The notes under the pieces were generated by a model. The model did not search any database. It saw nothing but the letters and a program-made list of their open reading frames with translations, and was not told the origin of the DNA. This document shows, one piece after another, positions 52,359 through 59,727 of a stretch of 64,000 nucleotides of DNA. The stretch covers positions 2,016,501 to 2,080,500 of the forward strand of contig NZ_CP064655.1 of the NCBI RefSeq assembly GCF_018141525.1, in the 5' to 3' direction. A program made the translations under genes and the position numbers. Source of the DNA: Miltoncostaea marina. GTDB taxonomy: Bacteria; Actinomycetota; Thermoleophilia; Miltoncostaeales; Miltoncostaeaceae. Within the stretch, counting starts at the first letter, position 1. Each line of letters opens with the position of its first letter.

Positions 52359-55046
52359 GTGGCCGGGACGCCCTCGGAATACCTCGCCGCGCCGCCGCCC
52401 CTGGTCGGCCGCGACGACGCCCTGCGCCGGCTGATGGCCGCGGCCGGCGAGCGCCCCGGCGTCGTCGTGATCGCCGGCGAGCCGGGCGCGGGCGCCACCC
52501 GGATGGCCCGCGAGCTGGCCCAGCGCCTGGCGCTGGACGGCGCCGCGGTGGTCTCGGCCGACGCGCCGGGCCCCGGCCTGGCGGCCCTGCGGGACGCCCT
52601 CCTCGCCGCGGGCCACACGCGCGATCCCACGTGGGCGGCGCGCATCCGGCCGATCGTGATCCTGCTCGGCGACCGCCCGGGCCAGCGCGACCTGCCGCGC
52701 GAGCTTGCGCGCCGGCTCGGCGGCTCGCGGGCGCTCGCCGTGATCACCGCGCGCGAGGTGGCCGGCGAGGTGCCGACGCTGGTGCTCGAGCGCCTGCCGG
52801 AGGACGCGGCCGCCCGGCTCGCCGCGAGCGTCGCCCCATCGCTCGACGACGCCGCCGCGCGGGCGGTGGCGCGCCTCGGCGACGGGCTCCCGGGGCGGAT
52901 CGTGCCGCTCGCCCACGCGGCCCGCCACTGGCCCGGCGGCGACGCGCCCCTGCCGGTGCCGCCGGCGCTGCGCGCCTGGGCGCTCGCGCGGCTGGAGCCG
53001 CTCGACCCCGTGACCGTGGACGTCGCGGGGTGGGTGGCGGTCGCGGGGGAGCCCACGACGCCGGCCGTGCTGGCGCGCATCTGCGGCCAGCCCGCGGCGC
53101 ACCTCGAGCGCCGGCTCGACGCGCTGACGGGCGCCGGGGTGCTCGAGGAGCTCCCGGGCCCGCCGCGGGCCCGGTGGCGCTTCGGCGACCGCGTGGTGCG
53201 CGAGGTGCTGCGCCAGGAGCTCGGGGGCGCCGAGCTGCGACGCCGCCACGCGGCGGCCCTCGTGGCGGCGCGCGCCGCCGGCGACGAGCCGGAGGAGCTG
53301 CTGCGCCACGCGATCGGCGCGTCCGACCAGGCCGGCGTCGTCGCCTACGGCACCCGGGCGGCCCGCCGGGCCCGGGAGGCGGGCGACCCGGAGGGCGCCC
53401 TGCGCCACGCCGCCCGCGCCCTGGCCTGGTGGGACGATGCGCTCGGCGAGGCCGCGCGCCTCGACGCGCTGCACGAGCGGGGACTCGCCCTGCTCGACCT
53501 GTCGGCGTGGCTCGAGGCCGCGGCGTCGCTGGAGGAGGCCGCCGACGGCCGCTGGGCCGCCGGCGAGCGCGAGGCGGCGCTGGCGAGCGCCACCGCGGCC
53601 TCGAGCGCGCGCTGGGCGGCCGGCCAGCACGACGCCGCGCTGCGCAACCTGCAGGCGCACCTGGCCACCAGCCGCGACGCCGGCGGGGCGCCGTCGGCCG
53701 AGCGCGCCGAGGCCCTGACGCAGGCGGCCGGCATGGCGGTGATGACCTCGCGCTTCGGCGAGGCCATGGCGCTGGCGGGCGAGGCGCGGGGCGAGGCGGG
53801 CGACGCCGGCGCCGGCGAGGTGGCCACGCGCGCGCTGATCTTCATGGGCATGGCCGAGAGCGGGCGCGGGGCGCCGGGCGGGCTGCTGCACCTGGGCGGC
53901 GCGCGGCGCGAGGGCGCCCGGGCGGCCGGCGCGGCCCGCCGCAACGCCACGCTGGCGATGATCTACGAGAGCCACGTGCTGCTCGCGCTGGGCCGCCCCG
54001 ACGACGCCGCCGCGCGCGCCCGCGAGGGCGTGGCGATGGCGCGCGAGCTCGGCATCGTGGAGCACGAGCTGGTGCTGTCGGGCAACCTGGGCGAGGCGCT
54101 GGCGGCGGCCGGCGAGCTGCCCGACGCGCGGCGCGAGCTGGAACGCGCCGCGGGCGGCTGGGCGCAGCTCGGCGTGGAGCCCCCCTCCCCCGCCGAGCCG
54201 GGCACGGCCTGGCTGTTGCTGGCGGAGGGGCGCATCGAGGACGCCCTGGGCCGCTACCGGGCGCTCACCGCGAGCCCCGAGGGCGCGCCGCACCTGTTCG
54301 AGCAGATCGCCCCGGCCGCCACGGGGCACGCGCTGGCGGCCCACGCCGCGGGCGACGACGCGGAGGGCGCCGCCGCGGTGCGCCGGGCCCTCGAGGCCTG
54401 GAGCGGGACCGACGACCGGCTGCTGTCGGTGCTGCTGCTGGCGGCCGGCGCCGAGGTGCTGCCCCGGCCGGACGCGGAGGGCTGCACGGGCGCCCTGGCC
54501 GAGATCGCCGGCGGCGGGGCGCCCCTCGCGGCGGCGGCGCTCGCGTACGCCGAGGGCGGCCTGGCGGGCGGGCGGCGCGGCGCGTCGCGCCTGCGCCAGG
54601 CCTCCGCGGCGTTCGAGGGCCTCGGGCTGCGCTGGTGGGCGGCCCGCGCCCGCTTCGCCGCCGGGCTGACGGAGCCGGGCACCGACCGGGCCGCCGACGA
54701 CCTCCTCGCGGCCCGCGGCGACTTCGCGGCGATGGGCGCCGACGGCTGGCGGCGGCGCGCGGAGGCGCGGCTGCGCGCCATCGGCCGCCGCATCCCCACG
54801 CGGGCGCGCGCGGCGGTGGCCCCGGGCGCCGGCCTGTCGCCGCGCGAGCTGGAGGTGCTGGAGCTGCTCGCGCTCGGCCTGCGCAACCGCGAGATCGGCG
54901 AGCGCCTGTTCATCAGCGAGCGCACCGTGGCGCGTCACCTGGTCGGCATCAACGCGAAGCTGGGCGTCTCGAACCGCACCGCCGCGGTCCACGCCGCGCG
55001 CGAGCTGGGCGTGCTGCCCGCCCCCGGCGCGCGGCGCGCGTACTGA
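52359..55046 (+). CDS. Large LuxR-family (MalT/LAL-type) ATPase regulator
   Basis: 895 residues: an AAA-type NTPase domain (about 15-250), a long TPR-like helical array (about 290-790, Ala-rich) and a C-terminal LuxR helix-turn-helix (LSPRELEVLELLALGLRNREIGERL and the following recognition helix). The Walker A reads GEPGAGATR: the Lys that binds phosphate is Ala, so ATP binding may be weak or lost. The leaderless GTG sets the start. It lies directly upstream of the acyl-activating enzyme/FeeM genes and could control them from the dyad at 55111. Confidence 0.88.
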   Translation: MAGTPSEYLAAPPPLVGRDDALRRLMAAAGERPGVVVIAGEPGAGATRMARELAQRLALDGAAVVSADAPGPGLAALRDALLAAGHTRDPTWAARIRPIVILLGDRPGQRDLPRELARRLGGSRALAVITAREVAGEVPTLVLERLPEDAAARLAASVAPSLDDAAARAVARLGDGLPGRIVPLAHAARHWPGGDAPLPVPPALRAWALARLEPLDPVTVDVAGWVAVAGEPTTPAVLARICGQPAAHLERRLDALTGAGVLEELPGPPRARWRFGDRVVREVLRQELGGAELRRRHAAALVAARAAGDEPEELLRHAIGASDQAGVVAYGTRAARRAREAGDPEGALRHAARALAWWDDALGEAARLDALHERGLALLDLSAWLEAAASLEEAADGRWAAGEREAALASATAASSARWAAGQHDAALRNLQAHLATSRDAGGAPSAERAEALTQAAGMAVMTSRFGEAMALAGEARGEAGDAGAGEVATRALIFMGMAESGRGAPGGLLHLGGARREGARAAGAARRNATLAMIYESHVLLALGRPDDAAARAREGVAMARELGIVEHELVLSGNLGEALAAAGELPDARRELERAAGGWAQLGVEPPSPAEPGTAWLLLAEGRIEDALGRYRALTASPEGAPHLFEQIAPAATGHALAAHAAGDDAEGAAAVRRALEAWSGTDDRLLSVLLLAAGAEVLPRPDAEGCTGALAEIAGGGAPLAAAALAYAEGGLAGGRRGASRLRQASAAFEGLGLRWWAARARFAAGLTEPGTDRAADDLLAARGDFAAMGADGWRRRAEARLRAIGRRIPTRARAAVAPGAGLSPRELEVLELLALGLRNREIGERLFISERTVARHLVGINAKLGVSNRTAAVHAARELGVLPAPGARRAY

Positions 55047-55110
55047 GCGATCACCGTGCCCGCCGTTCGGCGATTCCGTCGGTCCTGGGACGCCCACCGG
55101 TCGCGGAACG

Positions 55111-55128
55111 ATGGTCAATTCTGACCAT
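55111..55128. promoter_or_regulatory. Perfect 18-bp dyad, candidate LuxR-type operator
   Basis: ATGGTCA-ATTC-TGACCAT, 7-bp half-sites around 4 bp. Its centre (55119.5) lies 42.5 bp upstream of the start site predicted from TAGCGT, the usual place of a lux box. A second related dyad, TGACC-C-GGTCA (55139-55149), reuses the GGTCA half-site and abuts the -10 box. Confidence 0.6.
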
Positions 55129-55149
55129 GATCGGCGGGTGACCCGGTCA

Positions 55150-55155
55150 TAGCGT
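55150..55155 (+). promoter_or_regulatory. -10 box for the acyl-activating enzyme/FeeM genes
   Basis: TAGCGT (TAnnnT); the predicted start site is near 55162. The -35 region is poor, consistent with a promoter that needs an activator. Confidence 0.45.
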
Positions 55156-55221
55156 GACCCCCGAACGGATCGCGTACTCGGAGGGGTGACGGTGCAGAGA
55201 TCGACCGCGGAGGAGCGTCGC

Positions 55222-56577
55222 ATGAACGGCGCGGAGACTCCGCTCACGGCGGGCGAGCGGGCCGCGCTCCGGACGTTCCGGCGCGCCGCGCTCACCTCGC
55301 GTGGCTACCGCGCCCATCTCGAGCGGCTCGGGGTGGACCACCGGCTGGTGACGCGCCTCTCCCAGGTGCCCTACACGGACAAGCGCTCCGTCTTCGGCGA
55401 CCACATCGAGTTCTGGCTCGACGGCGGCCGCGTCTCGGACGCGGCCGAGCTGCTCACGTCGAGCGGCGCGACGGGACTCTTCTCGGTCGGGGTCACGTCG
55501 CGCTCCGAGCGGCGGGCGCAGGAGCGCACGTTCGACCTCCTGCTCCGCTCGCTCGGCGGATCCGAGGACAGCCCGACGCTGATCCTCAACTGCCTGCCGA
55601 TGGGCATCGCCATCCCGACCCGGCTCGCCACCGTGGCGACCCCGTCCGTGCACCTCGAGATGGCCCTCGAGCTGCTCGGCCGGGCCGGGGCCGGCTTCGA
55701 CCGGGTCGTCATCGCGGCCGAGCCGCTGTTCCTGAAGGAGCTGGGCGAGCGCGCGCTGCGCGAGCGGGGCCCCGGCTTCGCCGACGGCGTGGCCGCCTGC
55801 TTCGTGGGCGGCGAGTGGGTGGCCGAGAGCTGGCGGCGCCACGTGTCGCAGCTCTTCGGCTTCACCGACGGCTCCCCGGCTCGCACGGGGGTCCTCGTGT
55901 CGATGGGCGCCGCGGAGGTCGGGCTGCACGTGCTGCACGAGACCCCCGCCCTGCGCGCCGCCCGGCAGGCCCTCGACGGGCCGCTCGCCCGGCGGGCGCT
56001 GCTCGGCGACGACCCGGGGTACACGCCCTCCCTGCTCGCCTGGGACCCCAACCGGCTCTACGTGGAGGAGCGCCCGCGCGAGGACGGCACCTCGAGCCTC
56101 GTGCTCACCGCGCTGACCCGCCGCCTGCTGCCGCTCGTGCGCTACGACCTCGAGGACGAGGCCCAGATCCTCTCCGCCGACGCCGTCAACGCGGCGCTGG
56201 CAGAGACCGGCGCGGAGGTCCGGCTCGACCGCCCGGTGGTCGCCCTCTGGGGCCGGCACGGCTCCGCGGTGACCTGCGACGGCTGGAGCCTGCGGCCGGA
56301 GCTCGTGAAGGAGGGCCTGTTCGCCAACGCCGCCCACGCCGGCGCGCTGACGGGGCGGTTCCGGATCGCGGCCGAGGAGGGGCTGCCGGCGCTCCACGTG
56401 CAGCTGCGCGAGGGGGCGCAGCCCGGGCCGGGCATGGAGCCCGCGCTGCGCCACATGGCCTCGGCCGCCGCCGGCGCGCCCGCGCGGGTCGGGGTGCACG
56501 GCTACCGCGAGTACCCGTTCCACGAGGCGGGGGACTTCCAGCACAAGCCGGCGTACGTCGGCAGGAGGACGTCATGA
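55222..56577 (+). CDS. Acyl-activating (adenylate-forming) enzyme, PaaK/LuxE-like
   Basis: 451 residues. The adenylation-core Ser/Gly/Thr loop reads LLTSSGATGLFSVG, and a later RYDLEDEAQIL matches the region near RYxxGD in phenylacetate-CoA-ligase-like enzymes. The end (AGDFQHKPAYVGRR) may hold the usual catalytic Lys. It probably activates a carboxylic or fatty acid as acyl-AMP. ATG 55222 has GGAGGAG at good distance; GTG 55192 with GGAGGGG is also possible. Its stop overlaps the next gene (ATGA), so the acid it activates is likely passed to the FeeM-like enzyme; inference. Confidence 0.7.
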   Translation: MNGAETPLTAGERAALRTFRRAALTSRGYRAHLERLGVDHRLVTRLSQVPYTDKRSVFGDHIEFWLDGGRVSDAAELLTSSGATGLFSVGVTSRSERRAQERTFDLLLRSLGGSEDSPTLILNCLPMGIAIPTRLATVATPSVHLEMALELLGRAGAGFDRVVIAAEPLFLKELGERALRERGPGFADGVAACFVGGEWVAESWRRHVSQLFGFTDGSPARTGVLVSMGAAEVGLHVLHETPALRAARQALDGPLARRALLGDDPGYTPSLLAWDPNRLYVEERPREDGTSSLVLTALTRRLLPLVRYDLEDEAQILSADAVNAALAETGAEVRLDRPVVALWGRHGSAVTCDGWSLRPELVKEGLFANAAHAGALTGRFRIAAEEGLPALHVQLREGAQPGPGMEPALRHMASAAAGAPARVGVHGYREYPFHEAGDFQHKPAYVGRRTS

Positions 56578-57413
56578 GCCCCACGAGCGCGATGCCGCTC
56601 GCGCCCGCCGCGCCCGCCGCAGCCCCGGACGAGCTCCTCGAGATCGACGTGGTGCTCACCGACCGCGCCGAGGACGTGGACGAGGCGCTGGAGGTGATCC
56701 ACGACGGCTTCGTCGAGGCCGGCTACATGGCGCCCCGCCGGTCGGGCCGCCGCATGCACGCCTCGTACCTCAACCCCGGGACGGCCTTCGTGCTGGCCCG
56801 CATGGACGGCCGCGCCGTGGGCGCCTGCGCCCTCATCGCCGACGGGCCCTTCGGCCTGCCCTCGGACCGGGCCTTCGCGGAGGAGAACGACGCGCTGCGC
56901 GCCCGGGCGGGGCGCCTCTTCGAGGGCGGCTCGCTCTCGGTGCGCGGCGACGCCCGGCGGCACACCCGCCGCATCATGATGCGGCTCGCCGCCGCGATCT
57001 CGCGGCTCACGATCGTCACCGACCCCACGGCGCACGTGGTGATCGCGGTCACGCCCGAGAGCGCCCGCTTCTACGGGGCGATGCTCGGCACCTGCGAGAT
57101 CTCCGGGGTCCGCCCGCTGTACGAGGCGCCGGCGGTGCTGCTGCGCACGTCCGGGACGGAGATCCTCGAGCACACCGCGCAGCGGGCGACGTCGCTCCAG
57201 CGCACCATGGACGCGCTCGTCACGGAGACCCAGCCGTCGTGGCTGCGCGACCGCCGCTCGCACCGGCCCTACCCCGCGCCGTGGCTGGGCGAGCTGCTCG
57301 ACGAGGGGCCGGTGGTCGACACCCTGGCCGCCCAGGTCGAGCTGCTCGCGCTGCGCCACCCGGACGTCCTCGCGCGCATCCTCGGTCGCGCCGGGACGCG
57401 CGCCGCGGCCTGA
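56574..57413 (+). CDS. FeeM-like N-acyl amino acid synthase (GNAT fold)
   Basis: 279 residues. The GNAT-type features of the FeeM family are clear: VIHDGFVEAGYM, DGPFGLPSDRAFAEENDALR, RLFEGGSLSV and the C-terminal FYGAMLGTCEISGVRPLYEAP followed by AVLLR. FeeM enzymes join an acyl group from acyl-ACP to an amino acid such as tyrosine. An extra C-terminal helical region of about 75 residues follows the core. The ATG has GGAGG and overlaps the upstream stop. Product and acyl length are unknown. Confidence 0.75.
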   Translation: MSPTSAMPLAPAAPAAAPDELLEIDVVLTDRAEDVDEALEVIHDGFVEAGYMAPRRSGRRMHASYLNPGTAFVLARMDGRAVGACALIADGPFGLPSDRAFAEENDALRARAGRLFEGGSLSVRGDARRHTRRIMMRLAAAISRLTIVTDPTAHVVIAVTPESARFYGAMLGTCEISGVRPLYEAPAVLLRTSGTEILEHTAQRATSLQRTMDALVTETQPSWLRDRRSHRPYPAPWLGELLDEGPVVDTLAAQVELLALRHPDVLARILGRAGTRAAA

Positions 57414-57467
57414 TCGGGGCCCGCGCGGCGCGTCGTCCGCTGGCGCGGTCCTCAGGCGGAGCGCCCC

Positions 57468-57484
57468 GGCTGCCGATGGCAGCC
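57468..57484 (+). promoter_or_regulatory. Hairpin directly before the EAL gene start
   Basis: GGCTGCC-GAT-GGCAGCC, a perfect 7-bp stem with a 3-nt loop ending 2 nt before GTG 57487. It covers the place of a ribosome-binding site, so it could hold down translation; it may instead end transcription of the FeeM gene. There is no T tract. Confidence 0.4.
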
Positions 57485-57486
57485 CT

Positions 57487-59727
57487 GTGAACGCTCCGCC
57501 CCGAAGCGCTCCGCCCGTCTCCGCCGAGGATCGGAGGACCCTGGGCGCGCTCGCTGCGGGCCTCGCGGTGGTCGGCACGATCGTCGCGCTCGCGCAGGCC
57601 GGCGCCATGCCGGTGCGCCTCACGGCCGCCATCGGGGTGATGCTGCCGAGCCTGCTGGCCGCCATCGGGGTGGTCGCGGCGCGCCGCGCCGCGGGCCGCA
57701 CGGCCGGCGTCGAGGCGATCGTCTGGCGGCTGTTCGGCCACGGGCTGCTCGCCTGGGCCCTCGGCTGCCTGCCCTACGTCGCGTTCCTCGCCACGGGCGG
57801 CGACATCGCCAGCCCGGCGGCCTGGTCGCAGATCGGCTTCCTCGCCGCCTACCCCTTCTGGTACCGGGCGCTGTGGCTCCTGCGCCAGCCGGCCCTCGCC
57901 GAGACGCGGCGCGAGCGGCTCGACGGCTGGGCGATCGAGCTCTCGATCCTCGGCCTGATGGCGGTGATCGTGGTCGGCACGCTGTGGGAGGGCTCCCTGC
58001 CCGCGGCGCAGAACGTCGCGCTGCTGATCCCGGTCGCGCTCGACCTGCTGCTGATCGCGGCGCTCTACAACGCGATGCGCCGCTCGTCCTTCACGCGCCG
58101 GTCGGCCCTCGTGTGGTTCTCCATGTCGTTCTCGGCCCTCGCCCTGACCGACGCCGCCGTCACCTACCTGGTCACCCGCGGCTTCAGCATCGCGATCGCC
58201 GGCTCCGCCTACGGCGGCTACCTGCTCGCCATGGCCCTCATGGCCCTGGCGGCCCGCCGGCCGATCCGCGTCACCGAGGCGCGGGCGGTGATGGGCCCGA
58301 CCAAGACCCTGCTGGCGGCGATCGGCCTCGCCCTGTCCGGCCCGGCCGGCGTGCTGATCGTCCCCGCCGCGCGCCCGGTCATCTGGGCGCTCGCCGTCCT
58401 CCTGCTGTGGCGCCTGCGTGTGCTGCTGCGCGAGCACGACAGCAGCGAGACGGACCCGCTCTCCGGCTTCCTCGAGCACAAGGCGTTCACCCGCCACGTG
58501 GGCGGCGTGGTCCAGGCCGCCGACAGCGGCCGGCGCGCCCTGCTGGTGGCGGTCGACCTCGACGGCTTCGCCCGGTGGAACGCGCAGCACGGCTACGGCG
58601 CCGGCGACGGGCTGCTCGCGGACCTCGCGGGCCGGCTGGAGGCCTCCGAGCTGACCGGCGGCGTCTGGGGCCGCCTGGGCGCCGACCGCTTCGCCTGGAT
58701 CGGCATCGGCCACGACGCCGAGAGCGGCCGCCGCCTGGCCGAGATGGTGCAGGCGATCGCGGCCGGCAACAGCGGCGGCCTGACCGCCCGGGCGACCTTC
58801 GTCGTGCTCCCCGACGACGCCGAGAACGCGGTCAACGCGATGGCCGCCGCCGAGGAGGGCCTCGGCGCCGCCAAGGCGGGCCGCCGCCGGGTCGTGGCCT
58901 TCGACCGCGGTCACCTCGACGGGGTGGACTTCGCCGCCGGCTACACGGCCTCCCTCGCCCAGCGCCGCGACTCGATCATCGAGCTGCTCGCCGCGCCCGA
59001 GACGATCACGACGGTCTTCCAGCCGATCGTGGCCCTCGACGACGGCCGCACGGTCGGCTTCGAGTCGCTCTCGCGCTTCCGCGCCGAGCCCCAGCGGCCG
59101 CCCGACCGGTGGATCGCCGAGGCCCACGCCGTCGGCCTGGGCCTGGAGATCGAGGTGGAGTGCGTCCGGCGCGCCATGCGCCTGCGCGGCACGATCCCCG
59201 CGGGGGCCTACCTGTCGGTCAACATGAGCCCGGACGCGATCCTCGCCCCCGAGATGGACGCCGCGCTGGGCGACGGCGACCTCGACGGGGTCGTGATCGA
59301 GATCACCGAGCACGAGGCGGTCGGCGACTACGCGCGGCTCTCCTCCCGGCTCGCCGACTACCGGGGCCGCGGCGCGCTGGTGGCGATCGACGACGCGGGC
59401 GCCGGGCACGCCTCCATGCGCCACGTGACCCAGCTCGCGCCGGACTACATCAAGATCGACCGCTCGCTGATCCACGACATCCACATGGACCACGCCAAGC
59501 GGGCGCTCGTGCGCTCGATGGTCACCCTCGAGAAGGACCTCGGCGCGGAGATCGTGGCCGAGGGCATCGAGAGCGACGACGAGCTCGCGACGCTCCGCGA
59601 GCTGGGCGTGCCCTACGGGCAGGGCTTCCTCCTGGCCCGGCCGGCGGCCGAGGCCGTCCCCGCGGCCGGCGGTCCGGTCGCGGCGGCCGGCGAGCCGGTG
59701 GCCCCCGCGCCGGCCGTCGCCGGCTAG
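57487..59727 (+). CDS. Membrane c-di-GMP protein with degenerate GGDEF and EAL domain
   Basis: 746 residues. About eight membrane helices (20-300) form an unnamed sensor module, followed by a GGDEF domain (about 315-460) whose signature is GADRF, so it should not make c-di-GMP. The EAL domain (about 495-725) has FESLSRF at the EAL site, SVNMSP, VIEITEHE, AIDDAGAGHAS and YIKIDRSLI, which keeps the metal-binding residues, so phosphodiesterase activity is likely. It starts at GTG 57487, next to a hairpin. Its stop shares CTAG with the subtilase gene. Confidence 0.88.
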   Translation: MNAPPRSAPPVSAEDRRTLGALAAGLAVVGTIVALAQAGAMPVRLTAAIGVMLPSLLAAIGVVAARRAAGRTAGVEAIVWRLFGHGLLAWALGCLPYVAFLATGGDIASPAAWSQIGFLAAYPFWYRALWLLRQPALAETRRERLDGWAIELSILGLMAVIVVGTLWEGSLPAAQNVALLIPVALDLLLIAALYNAMRRSSFTRRSALVWFSMSFSALALTDAAVTYLVTRGFSIAIAGSAYGGYLLAMALMALAARRPIRVTEARAVMGPTKTLLAAIGLALSGPAGVLIVPAARPVIWALAVLLLWRLRVLLREHDSSETDPLSGFLEHKAFTRHVGGVVQAADSGRRALLVAVDLDGFARWNAQHGYGAGDGLLADLAGRLEASELTGGVWGRLGADRFAWIGIGHDAESGRRLAEMVQAIAAGNSGGLTARATFVVLPDDAENAVNAMAAAEEGLGAAKAGRRRVVAFDRGHLDGVDFAAGYTASLAQRRDSIIELLAAPETITTVFQPIVALDDGRTVGFESLSRFRAEPQRPPDRWIAEAHAVGLGLEIEVECVRRAMRLRGTIPAGAYLSVNMSPDAILAPEMDAALGDGDLDGVVIEITEHEAVGDYARLSSRLADYRGRGALVAIDDAGAGHASMRHVTQLAPDYIKIDRSLIHDIHMDHAKRALVRSMVTLEKDLGAEIVAEGIESDDELATLRELGVPYGQGFLLARPAAEAVPAAGGPVAAAGEPVAPAPAVAG

